From contig NZ_JHVJ01000005.1 in NCBI RefSeq assembly GCF_000620085.1, positions 62,001 to 126,000 of the forward strand: DNA of 64,000 nt, in the 5' to 3' direction. The notes below the pieces were generated by a model. The model was not told where the DNA came from. It worked only from the letters and a program-made list of their open reading frames with translations, and did not search any database. Position numbers and translations under genes: made by a program. Origin of the DNA: Marinobacterium jannaschii DSM 6295 (lineage in GTDB: Bacteria > Pseudomonadota > Gammaproteobacteria > Pseudomonadales > Balneatricaceae). Below are positions 25,342-34,146 of this stretch, one piece after another (positions within the stretch are counted from its first letter, which is position 1; each line of letters opens with the position of its first letter).

Positions 25342-27177
25342 GTGAGCAATCAGTGCCAAACCTTTGATGCGAAGGATTTCCTTTCGCGCCTTACCCATCG
25401 CCCCGGTGTTTACCAGATGTACAACTCGGAGGGCGAGATCCTGTATGTGGGTAAGGCAAAAAACCTGAAAAACCGCGTCAGCAGTTACTTTCGTAGTAGT
25501 GGCCTCAGCACCAAAACCCGGGCGCTGGTGAGTAAGATTGCCGATGTTCAGGTAACTATCACCAACAGCGAGACTGAAGCACTGCTATTGGAGCAGAACC
25601 TGATCAAGCAGCAGCGCCCGCCCTATAATATCCTGCTGCGTGATGATAAGTCGTACCCCTATATTTTCATTTCCAGCAAGGACGCTTATCCAGCAGTGCG
25701 CTTCCATCGCGGCTCGAAACGCCGCCAGGGACGCTACTTTGGCCCCTTTCCCAGCAGCGGTGCGGTGAGGGAAAGCCTGAACTTGCTGCAGAAGATTTTT
25801 CGGATCAGGCAGTGTGAAGACAGCTTTTTCAAAAACCGCTCCAGGCCTTGCCTGCAATACCAGATCAAGCGTTGCACGGCGCCTTGTGTCGGAATGATCA
25901 GCGAACAGGAGTATGAGCAGGATCTGCGGCATACCGCTATGTTTCTCGAGGGAAAGAATCAGCAATTGCTCCAGGAACTGGGCGAGCAGATGGAGCAAGC
26001 GTCTCAGGCACTTAATTTTGAACAGGCAGCGGCTTTAAGGGATCAGCTGATCAGCTTGCAAAAAGTCCAGGAGCAGCAATATGTTTCCGGGCAAAGCGGC
26101 GATGCTGATGTCTTTGGTTGTGCTGTTGGTTCCGGTGCCGTCTCTATCCATATGTTGTTTGTCAGGGCCGGAAGGATTATCGGTAGCAAGGTATTTCACC
26201 CGAAAGTCTCAGTTGAGGACAGCCCTGCAGAAGTGCTGTCTGCATTTGTCGCGCAGTGGTATCTGGGCAGTGACCGTGAGATACCGGCGGCAGTCATCAC
26301 GGCATTAGAGCTGGAGGATGCCGAATCAATCGAAGCGGCTTTAACGGACAAGCGTCAGCGAAAGACTGCACTTCTATATAATGTGCGAGGTGATCGCGCT
26401 GCCTGGCAGCGTCTTGCGCAAACCAATGCCGAACAGCAGTTGGGAAGTTATCTCGCTAATAAGCAGAATGTCTACAACCGCTTTCTGGCATTGCAGGATG
26501 TTATGGGGCTGGATAGTATCCCGCAACGCTTGGAGTGTTTTGATATCAGCCATAGTTCCGGTGAGGCGACTGTTGCATCCTGTGTAGTCTTTGACCGCAA
26601 CGGTCCGCTGAAATCCGATTATCGCCACTTTAATATTGACGGGATTACGGAGGGTGATGATTACGCTGCCATGCACCAGGCGTTGACCCGTCGCTATATG
26701 CGCCTGAAAAAAGGTGAGGGTAAACTGCCGGATATTCTGTTAATTGATGGCGGTAAGGGCCAGGTATCCCAGGCGATGTCCGTGCTGGAGGAGCTGCAGA
26801 TTACCGAGGTTATGGTTGTCGGGGTAGCGAAAGGGCCAACCCGAAAAGCCGGATTTGAGATGCTGATCATGGGTGACAGCGGTGAAGAGATGACGCTGGC
26901 CGGGGATTCGTCAGCGCTACATCTACTGCAGCATATCCGGGATGAGGCCCATCGCTTTGCGATTACCGGGCATCGGGCGCGGCGCGGTAAAGTCAGGCGG
27001 ACCTCCACGCTTGAAGGCATTCCCGGTGTCGGACCGAAAAGACGGCGCGAATTATTAAAACATTTTGGTGGAATTCAGGAGGTTCAGCGCGCCAGTGTTG
27101 AAGAAATTGCAAAAGTCTCTACCATAAGCCGAACACTTGCTGAGGAGATATACTCAGCACTACATTCCGAAGCCTGA
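25342..27177 (+). CDS. uvrC: Excinuclease ABC subunit C
   Basis: A 611-residue UvrC, the usual length, making the dual incisions of nucleotide excision repair. The N-terminal GIY-YIG nuclease begins PGVYQMYNSEGEILYVGKAKNLKNR (residues 19-43), followed by the cysteine-rich RPCLQYQIKRCTAPC, a UVR motif (FEQAAALRDQLISL, contacting UvrB), the RNase H-like domain (FDISHSSGEATVASCVVF, LLIDGGKGQV) and C-terminal helix-hairpin-helix units (LEGIPGVGPKRRRELLKHFGG). The start is GTG at 25342. Gene order uvrC-pgsA-tRNA matches enterobacteria. Confidence 0.97.
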   Translation: MSNQCQTFDAKDFLSRLTHRPGVYQMYNSEGEILYVGKAKNLKNRVSSYFRSSGLSTKTRALVSKIADVQVTITNSETEALLLEQNLIKQQRPPYNILLRDDKSYPYIFISSKDAYPAVRFHRGSKRRQGRYFGPFPSSGAVRESLNLLQKIFRIRQCEDSFFKNRSRPCLQYQIKRCTAPCVGMISEQEYEQDLRHTAMFLEGKNQQLLQELGEQMEQASQALNFEQAAALRDQLISLQKVQEQQYVSGQSGDADVFGCAVGSGAVSIHMLFVRAGRIIGSKVFHPKVSVEDSPAEVLSAFVAQWYLGSDREIPAAVITALELEDAESIEAALTDKRQRKTALLYNVRGDRAAWQRLAQTNAEQQLGSYLANKQNVYNRFLALQDVMGLDSIPQRLECFDISHSSGEATVASCVVFDRNGPLKSDYRHFNIDGITEGDDYAAMHQALTRRYMRLKKGEGKLPDILLIDGGKGQVSQAMSVLEELQITEVMVVGVAKGPTRKAGFEMLIMGDSGEEMTLAGDSSALHLLQHIRDEAHRFAITGHRARRGKVRRTSTLEGIPGVGPKRRRELLKHFGGIQEVQRASVEEIAKVSTISRTLAEEIYSALHSEA

Positions 27178-27204
27178 GAAAAGAGGGTGGCTTTGCTGTT
27201 GTCG

Positions 27205-27753
27205 ATGAAAGTTCCAAATATGCTGACCTTGTTACGCATCGTGTTAATTCCGGTGCTGGTCGCTGTTTATTATCTTCCCTTGTCCTGGGCTCCGCTGGCT
27301 GCTGGAGCTATATTTGCCGTTGCCGCTGTTACTGATTGGTTTGATGGTTATCTGGCACGCAAAATGAATCAGATGTCGCCATTTGGTGCATTTCTTGATC
27401 CGGTTGCCGACAAGCTGATGGTTGCGGTCGCACTTGTGATGCTGGTCGAAACTTACGCCTCACCGTTACTGACTGTTCCTGCAGTGATAATTGTTGGGCG
27501 GGAGATCGTTATTTCGGCCCTGCGTGAATGGATGGCCGAGCTCGGAGAGCGGGCCAGTGTTGCTGTTTCCTATATTGGCAAGCTGAAAACAACACTGCAG
27601 ATGGTCGCTATCTTTGCGCTGATTATTGTAGATCCCGGGAGTAACTACGCCTGGACAGGTATCGTAGCTCTGTATCTTGCGGCAGGGTTGACTCTGTGGT
27701 CTATGATGCAATACCTGATGGCTGCCTGGCCTCATCTGTCTGATGATCTGTAG
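27205..27753 (+). CDS. pgsA: CDP-diacylglycerol--glycerol-3-phosphate 3-phosphatidyltransferase
   Basis: An integral membrane enzyme of about 182 residues making phosphatidylglycerophosphate from CDP-diacylglycerol and glycerol-3-phosphate. The CDP-alcohol phosphotransferase motif D-G-x2-A-R-x8-G-x3-D-x3-D is complete in DWFDGYLARKMNQMSP followed by FGAFLDPVADK. Several membrane segments follow. I place the start at the ATG 27205 (MKVPNMLTLLR) because family members begin there; a GTG at 27187, adjacent to AAGAGG, is an alternative. It follows uvrC closely and precedes the tRNA operon. Confidence 0.94.
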   Translation: MKVPNMLTLLRIVLIPVLVAVYYLPLSWAPLAAGAIFAVAAVTDWFDGYLARKMNQMSPFGAFLDPVADKLMVAVALVMLVETYASPLLTVPAVIIVGREIVISALREWMAELGERASVAVSYIGKLKTTLQMVAIFALIIVDPGSNYAWTGIVALYLAAGLTLWSMMQYLMAAWPHLSDDL

Positions 27754-27811
27754 CTGGTTGGTTTTTGTACGCTAAGTATCTAATCTAAAAGAAAAATTTC
27801 ATAGATCCTTG

Positions 27812-27839
27812 TTGACATGAAATGACGGCGCTCTATAAT
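27812..27839 (+). promoter_or_regulatory. Sigma70 promoter of the first tRNA operon
   Basis: TTGACA at 27812-27817 and TATAAT at 27834-27839, both exact consensus, are 16 bases apart and about 22 bases upstream of tRNA-Gly, as expected for a strong stable-RNA promoter. Confidence 0.88.
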
Positions 27840-27860
27840 ACGCACCACTTATAGCGCAGC

Positions 27861-27936
<76 letters not shown>

Positions 27937-27968
27937 ATATCCGTATTGGTCGTGTTTATAGGTGTAAT

Positions 27969-28042
27969 GGCTGGATGGCAGAGTGGTTATGCAGCGGACT
28001 GCAACTCCGTGTACGCCGGTTCGATTCCGACTCCAGCCTCCA
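27969..28042 (+). tRNA. cysT: tRNA-Cys (GCA)
   Basis: A complete 74-base tRNA with acceptor arms GGCTGGA/TCCAGCC, anticodon GCA and encoded CCA. Its D loop reads GTGGTTATGC, whereas the two later Cys copies have GTGGTCATGC. Two bases separate it from tRNA-Leu. Confidence 0.97.
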
Positions 28043-28044
28043 TT

Positions 28045-28131
28045 GCCCGGATGGTGAAATTGGTAGACACAGGAGACTTAAAATCTCCCGCTCGAAAGAG
28101 TGTACCGGTTCGAGTCCGGTTCCGGGCACCA
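28045..28131 (+). tRNA. leuZ: tRNA-Leu (TAA)
   Basis: A complete 87-base class II tRNA with a long variable arm, acceptor arms GCCCGGA/TCCGGGC, anticodon TAA, and encoded CCA. It is the third gene of the operon and is not repeated in the second cluster. Confidence 0.97.
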
Positions 28132-28157
28132 TCATCCTTGATGGTGTGATAAAGAAG

Positions 28158-28179
28158 CAGGCTAAGGCCTGTTTTTTTT
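28158..28179 (+). terminator. Terminator of the first tRNA operon
   Basis: The arms CAGGC (28158-28162) and GCCTG (28167-28171) are followed by eight T residues. The next 260 bases hold no gene I recognise. Confidence 0.88.
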
Positions 28180-28445
28180 CGTCTGCAGATTCTGTCATTT
28201 CCTAATTCTCTCAGCGTAAAATTCTCCGGCATCTCTTAAAGGGCCCCCTCGGTTTCGGTTTCATTCTTTACGGATATTCGGAATGGAGCAGGAAGGGCGG
28301 TAAACCATTCGCTTTAATAAAGTCCAGTAATGGCAATCCCGCTTATTAACTGGTCAGATATTGGCCCGATTTGCACGTATATTGATCGATTTTGGCGCTA
28401 AACGGCCGGGCTGAAAATAATTCTGTAACTTTTTTAAATTAGGGC

Positions 28446-28473
28446 TTGATAAACTCTCAAATATTCGGATAAT
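28446..28473 (+). promoter_or_regulatory. Promoter of the second tRNA cluster
   Basis: TTGATA (28446-28451) and GATAAT (28468-28473) are 16 bases apart. The downstream bases AATACGCTCC resemble AATACGCACC after the first tRNA promoter, so the pair probably share ancestry. The transcript would begin upstream of the broken tRNA-Cys. Confidence 0.65.
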
Positions 28474-28541
28474 ACGCTCCAACTTCTTGACGCGAAACGG
28501 TTTTTACTTCGGTAAGCCAGAAGCGAAAGAGCACTCCTAAG

Positions 28542-28608
28542 ATGGCAGAGTGGTCATGCAGCGGACTGCAACTCCGTGTACGCCGGTTCGATTCCGACTC
28601 CAGCCTCC
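28542..28608 (+). pseudogene. Broken tRNA-Cys lacking its 5' acceptor strand
   Basis: From base 28542 onward the sequence is identical to tRNA-Cys through the encoded CCA at 28608, including anticodon GCA. The six bases that should read GGCTGG instead read CCTAAG and cannot pair with TCCAGCC at the 3' side. A functional acceptor stem is therefore impossible. The abrupt edge marks a duplication or recombination breakpoint. Confidence 0.88.
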
Positions 28609-28620
28609 ATTCACAAGTCA

Positions 28621-28696
<76 letters not shown>

Positions 28697-28763
28697 ATAT
28701 CTTCCCCCTAAGATATTGATATGGTGCAGCTAAGCATCATTATTGGTTTAAGCCATCAGAAAG

Positions 28764-28837
28764 GGCTGGATGGCAGAGTGGTCATGCAGCGGACTGCAAC
28801 TCCGTGTACGCCGGTTCGATTCCGACTCCAGCCTCCA
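28764..28837 (+). tRNA. tRNA-Cys (GCA), second intact copy
   Basis: A complete 74-base tRNA with acceptor arms GGCTGGA/TCCAGCC. It differs from the first Cys copy by one D-loop base (GTCATGC) and shares that base with the broken copy, so these two are the closest relatives. It lies 67 bases after the second tRNA-Gly. Confidence 0.97.
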
Positions 28838-28868
28838 TTTCTGATTCCCTCCTCTGATTCAGAATCAA

Positions 28869-29873
28869 TCACTTTCTAAGCCAGGCCAGTGCGGTATCCA
28901 GCATCCGGTTTGAAAATCCCCATTCGTTGTCATACCACGCAAGCACCTTAACCATATGCTCGCCAACATGTGTCTGAGTGCTGTCAAAGATGCACGAGGC
29001 GGTGTGGTGGTTAAAGTCTACCGAAACAAGCGGTAGATCGTTGTACTCTATAATGCCCGAGAAATAGCTGCCTGCAGCCTCTTTCATCAGATTGTTGATC
29101 TCTTCTTTGGTGGTGCTTCTGACGGGTGTAAAGCTCAGGTCCACCAGAGAAACGTTGGCAGTGGGCACGCGTACCGCCAATCCGGTCAGCCTTCCATTCA
29201 GTTCAGGAAGGACGAGCCCGACCGCTTCGGCCGCTCCTGTGCGGGTCGGAATCATCGACAGAGCCGCCGCGCGCGAGCGATAGGGGTCTCCGCCTGCAAT
29301 ATCACTGAGGTGCTGGTCATTGGTATAGGCGTGAATGGTGGTCATTATGCCTTCGCTAATGCCTATTTGGTCATTCAGTACCTTGGCTAGCGGGGCCAGG
29401 CAGTTTGTTGTGCATGAAGCGTTGGATACAACGCTCATTTCAGCGGATAACAGGTGCTGGTTTACACCGTAGACGATGGTTGCCTCTGAACCCTTGGCGG
29501 GCGCCGATACAAGGACTTTCGTTGCTCCGCCTTTCAGGTGGGCTTCCACGGCCTCACGACTGGTAAACCGGCCACTGCACTCAAGTACAAGGTCAATCTC
29601 CAGGTCGCGCCATGGAACCTGGGAAGGGTCGGTGTACTGAAATAGGCGGATCTTGTCTCCTGCTACACTGAGGTGATTTTCTGTAAGATTGACCTCGTAT
29701 CCGAACATGCCGTGAATGCTGTCATACCTGGTCAGGTGTGCGCTTATCGCAAAGTCGCCAGGGTCGTTAATGGCGACTATTTCAATTTGTTGATTCTTGC
29801 CGCTTTCATAAAGCGCACGCAGTATATTGCGTCCAATGCGCCCGTATCCGTTAATTGCTACTCGAACAGTCAT
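28869..29873 (-). CDS. Type I glyceraldehyde-3-phosphate dehydrogenase family
   Basis: A 334-residue NAD(P)-dependent dehydrogenase. It has the Rossmann start [19 protein letters not shown], the catalytic cysteine in [12 protein letters not shown] near residue 150, the histidine in IHAYTNDQ, and the C-terminal [17 protein letters not shown] and erythrose-4-phosphate dehydrogenase both fit this pattern; the segment [11 protein letters not shown] favours GAPDH. The ATG at 29873 is preceded by GGGAGG nine bases upstream. No glycolytic or pyridoxal genes are near, so the biological role is open. Confidence 0.88.
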   Translation of the reverse strand: MTVRVAINGYGRIGRNILRALYESGKNQQIEIVAINDPGDFAISAHLTRYDSIHGMFGYEVNLTENHLSVAGDKIRLFQYTDPSQVPWRDLEIDLVLECSGRFTSREAVEAHLKGGATKVLVSAPAKGSEATIVYGVNQHLLSAEMSVVSNASCTTNCLAPLAKVLNDQIGISEGIMTTIHAYTNDQHLSDIAGGDPYRSRAAALSMIPTRTGAAEAVGLVLPELNGRLTGLAVRVPTANVSLVDLSFTPVRSTTKEEINNLMKEAAGSYFSGIIEYNDLPLVSVDFNHHTASCIFDSTQTHVGEHMVKVLAWYDNEWGFSNRMLDTALAWLRK

Positions 29874-30026
29874 AATCAAGTGCCTCCCTGGTCGTGGCGT
29901 TTACAAATAGAATAGTTTAGATTTGAGGCAGCTGGATGGCTTGAGGGGGCTATCTATCGAAAAATAAAGGGATTCTACTCATCTGCTTCGTATAGAATGC
30001 TGTACCTTTCTTAAAACTTATACATA

Positions 30027-30049
30027 ATACGTATCAAAAAATACGTATC
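30027..30049. promoter_or_regulatory. Paired palindromic operator upstream of the KfrA-like gene
   Basis: The palindromic sequence ATACGTAT occurs twice within AATACGTATC at 30027-30036 and 30040-30049, 13 bases apart centre to centre and 11 bases before the ATG. KfrA proteins repress their own genes by binding repeats next to the start, so autoregulation is likely by analogy. Confidence 0.65.
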
Positions 30050-30059
30050 TGGTTAGCTT

Positions 30060-30872
30060 ATGCCAAGAAAAACTGACACCCGCGAAAAAGTCTTCGATGC
30101 AGCTGATCAGTTGCTGATAGAGGGTGTGCGCCCAACGCAGCAAAGTATCCGCGACCGAATTGGCACCGGCTCTATATCTACTATCAATAAAGCGCTGAAT
30201 GAGTGGTGGCAGAGCATCGGTGAGCGCCTCAATAAGGACGCCAGCCGGCCGGACCTTCCTGACCAGGTTATCGATTCTGCCAGCAGAATGTGGCAACAGT
30301 CACTCGCTTACGCAGAACAGGCATTAAGCGAGAAAGCAGCGAGGCTGGAAGCACTGACAGAGCAGTCTCTTAAGGATTCGGCAGCAAAGGTTGATGTGAT
30401 GGCGCAGGAACTGGCCCGGTTGCGTGAACAGAATGCTCGCCTACTGCAGGATAATGAACGCCTGAGTAGCGAAAAGATCAGCGTGCAAAAGGAAGTTCTT
30501 GGCCATGAAGAGAGGATTATTCGCCTGCAGGCTGAAAAAGATACGCTGGAAAGGGATCTTAAGCAGTACAGCTTGCTGAGCGGAGGGCGCGGTAATGATT
30601 CGGGTGCTATGGATGAAGAATTTATGAATCTCCGAGTGTCGCTGGGAATTTCTGAACAGGAAAGTAAAAGGCAGCTGAAACAGGTAGAGCGACTGACTGG
30701 CGAGAATGCGCTGCTACGTCGTGATTTGCTGGAGCAGGAGAGGGCGTCAACCGCTCAGATTCATGAGCTGGAAAAGACCATAGCCCGCCAGGAGATATGG
30801 ATTGATCAGCTCAAGAGCTCATCGACTGGGCAAGCAGAAAAGGAAGTCGCTTTTACTCAGGATGATCATTAA
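30060..30872 (+). CDS. KfrA-like DNA-binding protein with long coiled coil
   Basis: A 270-residue protein. The N-terminal domain (about 5-60: TREKVFDAADQLLIEGVRPTQQSIRDR, then GTGSISTINKALNEWW) matches the KfrA_N helix-turn-helix known from plasmid replication/partition regions. Residues about 85-255 are heptad-rich and glutamate/glutamine/arginine-rich, forming a long coiled coil. There is no strong ribosome binding site; a paired palindrome lies just upstream. On the chromosome such proteins are little understood. It is followed closely by a gene of unknown function. Confidence 0.8.
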   Translation: MPRKTDTREKVFDAADQLLIEGVRPTQQSIRDRIGTGSISTINKALNEWWQSIGERLNKDASRPDLPDQVIDSASRMWQQSLAYAEQALSEKAARLEALTEQSLKDSAAKVDVMAQELARLREQNARLLQDNERLSSEKISVQKEVLGHEERIIRLQAEKDTLERDLKQYSLLSGGRGNDSGAMDEEFMNLRVSLGISEQESKRQLKQVERLTGENALLRRDLLEQERASTAQIHELEKTIARQEIWIDQLKSSSTGQAEKEVAFTQDDH

Positions 30873-30906
30873 GAACAACTACAAGTTTGTGAGATAAGTT
30901 ATTGAA

Positions 30907-31368
30907 ATGGATATATTTATCGCAAACGATTCCAGTTATGGCGAGATTGTAGGCACTCTGAGGAATTGTGGCGCAAAGGATGCCCTGTGCTGTAGCAGCG
31001 AGGCTGTTTTTGCACTGGCCAAGAAGGCGCTGGTTAACGAGAAGCTCACTGGTATAACCGTCCAGCTACTGGATTCTGAAGGTTATGCAATACGCCAGGT
31101 AACCAGCAAGAAAAGGGGGGATAAGCCCCCTTCAGACCAGCTGTCAGATCGCCAGATAGCTGTGGTTCGCACGCTGGAAAAGGTGCTTTATCACTGCCAG
31201 AAAGAAGGAATTCAGCTGGTTGGTTACAGTGATGAACTGGTCGCCATGCCTGCAGGCCTTGCGGCCGAGGACCTGTCTACAGCAGGAATTCGGGATGTCG
31301 AAACCTATGGCACATACGTCGGTGCGGATGCCCTGGTACAAGAAGTTGAAGTAGGCACCGATCCCTGA
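30907..31368 (+). CDS. Hypothetical protein, 153 residues
   Basis: I do not recognise this gene. It encodes a cytoplasmic protein without membrane segments, with a mixed alpha/beta composition and a polar linker near residue 70 (KKRGDKPPSDQ). It starts 34 bases after the KfrA-like gene and is probably in the same transcript. Codon use looks ordinary. Confidence 0.6.
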   Translation: MDIFIANDSSYGEIVGTLRNCGAKDALCCSSEAVFALAKKALVNEKLTGITVQLLDSEGYAIRQVTSKKRGDKPPSDQLSDRQIAVVRTLEKVLYHCQKEGIQLVGYSDELVAMPAGLAAEDLSTAGIRDVETYGTYVGADALVQEVEVGTDP

Positions 31369-31465
31369 ATCTGTACAATTAGCTTACTTAAAAGACAATA
31401 ATATCATTTGCTTACGTTAGTGAACTCAGTCTTTGCGCTAACGCATACTAAAGGACGGAACGTAG

Positions 31466-32134
31466 ATGTCGGTAGCCGTTAGAATTTTACTTGTCGATGA
31501 TCATCCGCTGGTGCGGGCTGGTTTCCATCGACTGCTGCAGGCTGATGAAGAGATCGAAATTGTGGCTGAGGCCGATAACGGACTTGAGGCGTTTTCTTAC
31601 TACAAGGATCTGCAGCCCGATCTGGTGCTGATGGATCTTTCAATGCCAACAGATGCAGAATCACCTGAGACAACCACCAACATCAACGGCGGGCTTGAGG
31701 CAATACGGCGCATTATTTCCTATGATTCAAATGCGCGGGTACTGGTTTTGACTGTAATGGAAAGCGAGCCTTTTCCAGCTCATGTGATTCAGGCGGGTGC
31801 CAGGGGGTATCTTACTAAACGTTGTGCGCCTGAGGAGCTTTTGCATGCTGTTCACGAGGTGTATGCGGGCCGATCGTACCTGTCTGAGTCGATCAGGGAC
31901 AAATTGGGTCCCACGTTTGGAGATGCTTCGCCGCTGGCTAAGCTGACAAAGCGGGAAACTCAGATCTTTTCGCTGTTGGCTGAAGGCTACTCGGTTTCTC
32001 AGGTTGCCGAAGAGATGTTCCTCAGCCCTAAGACGGTTCGCGCCCATCGAACCAATATCTTGCGCAAACTGGAGCTCAGTAACAACTCTGAGCTGGTTCA
32101 TCTGGCTATCCGTTACGGGATAGTACAGGCCTGA
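31466..32134 (+). CDS. GacA/UvrY-like LuxR-family response regulator
   Basis: A 222-residue response regulator with a receiver (VDDHPLVRAG at the start, phosphoacceptor aspartate in LVLMDLSMP near residue 59) and a LuxR-type DNA-binding domain (LTKRETQIFSLLAEG, LSPKTVRAHRTNILRKL). The segment FPAHVIQAGARGYLTKR resembles GacA. After the phosphorylation site there is a polar insertion of about 13 residues (TDAESPETTTNIN) that I do not see in ordinary NarL-type receivers. No kinase gene is adjacent. A 97-base spacer upstream may hold its own promoter. Confidence 0.87.
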   Translation: MSVAVRILLVDDHPLVRAGFHRLLQADEEIEIVAEADNGLEAFSYYKDLQPDLVLMDLSMPTDAESPETTTNINGGLEAIRRIISYDSNARVLVLTVMESEPFPAHVIQAGARGYLTKRCAPEELLHAVHEVYAGRSYLSESIRDKLGPTFGDASPLAKLTKRETQIFSLLAEGYSVSQVAEEMFLSPKTVRAHRTNILRKLELSNNSELVHLAIRYGIVQA

Positions 32135-32217
32135 ACAAAATGCCTGAGAACGCTGTCTACAGTTAATTAGGGGCAGCAACGTCCATCGACAATAACTACA
32201 AGTGGCGAGGTCATCGA

Positions 32218-32496
32218 ATGGCTGAATACAGCACGCCCGAACTGATGATGGAGTCAGATTTCATATGGAGGGAAATCGCAGTTGGAGATCATGTCATGGT
32301 TGAAGCAGATATCTATGACTCGACAGGTCTTCAGCTCAAGAAGGATCGTTTGTACCAGGTGCTGGCAAAAATGCAGGAAGCACCTGGAAACTCTAAGTTG
32401 ATAGTCGAATCTGACGTAACAGGCGCATTGATAGACGTACATCCGGCGCTGTTATGTAGCTATGAGTCAGCAACAATGCCGGTGCAGCACTCGTAG
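32218..32496 (+). CDS. Hypothetical protein, 92 residues
   Basis: A small soluble protein of unknown function, with a beta-rich core (IAVGDHVMVEADIYDSTGLQLKKDRLYQVLAKM) resembling a small barrel. The ATG follows GCGAGGTCATCGA. It is followed by a terminator, and it may be transcribed with the response regulator 83 bases upstream. Confidence 0.6.
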   Translation: MAEYSTPELMMESDFIWREIAVGDHVMVEADIYDSTGLQLKKDRLYQVLAKMQEAPGNSKLIVESDVTGALIDVHPALLCSYESATMPVQHS

Positions 32497-32525
32497 TCGT
32501 CAGTAAGCTCAAACTAGCGCTTAAG

Positions 32526-32549
32526 CCGCCTAAATTGGCGGTTTTTTTT
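32526..32549 (+). terminator. Rho-independent terminator closing the 30-32.5 kb block
   Basis: CCGCC (32526-32530) pairs with GGCGG (32537-32541), followed by eight T residues. Confidence 0.88.
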
Positions 32550-33098
32550 GGCCTGAATATATATGCATATAATGTATATTATGTTAAATACGATAATTAT
32601 TTTGACGTCAGGATAATGACACAAAGGCCTCTTGGTCGTTGCTGGACAGGTTTCAGGCTGCAGCAGTCCCGATGGACTGTTTCAGGTGTTTTTAGGTGAC
32701 GTATCTTTGACGCGGTGGCCAGAGTCGCTGCATTTCATATCATATTGCAGGCTCTGCTTGGTGGGATGCGGGAACTCAGTACTATCCCCTCTTACTGGGT
32801 TATGCTTTTATCGTGCTAGGTTGCCGGCCCGATTCTCAGATAGGGATATCTACTGCCGGTTTCATTGCCGAGATCAGGCGTGGATTTTACGTTGGTTGAA
32901 ACGCGATCACTTCGTACGGAGAGTCGCCAGGATTTTTATTTTGTGGGTAAAGTGCCGTTCCGTGAAAGCTCGGCGCAGTTTTTGTCCGGGGATTTTGGTG
33001 TTGGGTCAGTCCCTTTAGTATCTGTCTGGTTTGCGCTTGGTGATGCCAGGCTTGCCGAAAATCCACTTGGTTTGAGGTTATTTGCGGGCTTTATATAT
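32550..33098. other. Region without a recognisable gene
   Basis: About 550 bases. Open frames exist on the plus strand (for example 32880-33098 from a GTG), but they lack binding sites, family resemblance and consistent codon use. It may be the decayed remains of genes at the left edge of the accessory stretch. Confidence 0.5.
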
Positions 33099-33293
33099 CT
33101 ACCGATGATGATCAGCGGTGAGTTGCTCAACATGGCAGCGACATTCGCCGCAACGAGGCTGTAAACCGTGTACTGCGAATATCTCACGATACTCATCTTC
33201 ACCGAACTCTAAAGCCTCCTGGATATCTTCTATATAGAGGTCGTTGCAGGTGCAAACGAGCGTCGGATCCTGATCTTTTCTTTCCTGATTCAT
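33099..33293 (-). CDS. Bfd-like [2Fe-2S] ferredoxin
   Basis: A 64-residue protein of the bacterioferritin-associated ferredoxin family. Four cysteines in the expected arrangement bind a [2Fe-2S] cluster: VCTCND near residue 13 and PRCGECRCHV near 47. Bfd reduces stored ferric iron in bacterioferritin; no bfr gene is near. The ATG at 33293 follows AGGAGTG. The family normally uses C-x-C then C-x2-C, as here. Confidence 0.88.
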   Translation of the reverse strand: MNQERKDQDPTLVCTCNDLYIEDIQEALEFGEDEYREIFAVHGLQPRCGECRCHVEQLTADHHR

Positions 33294-33566
33294 TAAACAC
33301 TCCTGGCTGGATGCTGCTAAGTCGATGACTGCGAAGGGATCGCAGTAGATAGAATCCCATTGTAAGAGGCATCGTTCATGCCCACAGCGAAAAAACTGCA
33401 GCTCAATATGAAGGCAGTTTGTGCTTGTCGACAGGCATTCATAGGGAGCTGATTTCCGGTAGCTATTCCGGCTTTATAGCTAATGCCGATAAATAGCATT
33501 ATCGGCATCGAGTCAGCTTTCTAATACCGGGGCGTCTGACTACAGTCCTTACACGAACCAAAAAAA

Positions 33567-33582
33567 CTGTATAAATATACAG
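33567..33582. promoter_or_regulatory. LexA box 1
   Basis: CTGTATAAATATACAG is an exact match to the gammaproteobacterial LexA consensus CTGT-N8-ACAG with an AT-only spacer. No gene with a known SOS role starts nearby on either strand. Confidence 0.8.
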
Positions 33583-33736
33583 TATTATTAAAATGCCATG
33601 ATTTCCCTACCACCGGATAAAGCAGGCTTAATGCGATATTTTATGGCTACATTTGTTTCGTAAAGATTCAGCTGTCGACCTTTAAGCCGGTTGTTTACAG
33701 ATAGCAGCTATCGAAACGAAGATTGATCAAGAAGTG

Positions 33737-33752
33737 CTGTATATATATACAG
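33737..33752. promoter_or_regulatory. LexA box 2
   Basis: CTGTATATATATACAG is again an exact CTGT-N8-ACAG match, 170 bases from box 1, with the near-ideal alternating AT spacer. Confidence 0.82.
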
Positions 33753-34146
33753 TTAAGCTCTACTACCAACACCCTTCTGCGTTGTGACTTACGTAGGCTT
33801 TTGACTGCATAGCGCCTAAAGGGCGCACCTCTGCTTTGACGTTGGCTGGTGACAGACGAGGCGGCGTCTGGGGAGTGAAAGTATCAGCAGATACTTCGAT
33901 CAGTACGATGAGGGCATGATTTCTGTCGCTGAGGCCCGGCAGAATATGCGGGTTTTGGCTTTAGTCTGGCAACTTTTCCAGCAGCGCTTTCATCTCTTTT
34001 GCCGGCCAGAGGTAGCCCTTTTGGCCCTTTACTTGGCAGGGGCGCTCACACAAATTTCTGGATAGAGAGCATGCCCCTAAATCCATAATGTCAGTGCCAT
34101 CCCAGGTGTGGGATTCCAGGTCCGAGGTCGCTAGTCTCAAGGTACC

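Larger units (their letters stand above)
33294..34146. other. Gene-poor region with two LexA boxes
   Basis: About 850 AT-rich bases with no convincing gene. It contains two perfect LexA boxes (listed separately). A 21-codon ORF (ATG 33599, next stop at 33662) lies just right of the first box but lacks a binding site; an open frame at about 33845-34062 on the plus strand matches nothing I know. The region may be a decayed SOS-regulated locus. Confidence 0.5.

Noticed and set aside
32880-33098. Plus-strand frame that could extend a gene into the Bfd-like region
   Set aside because: It overlaps the well-supported ferredoxin on the other strand, has no binding site, and resembles no protein I know.
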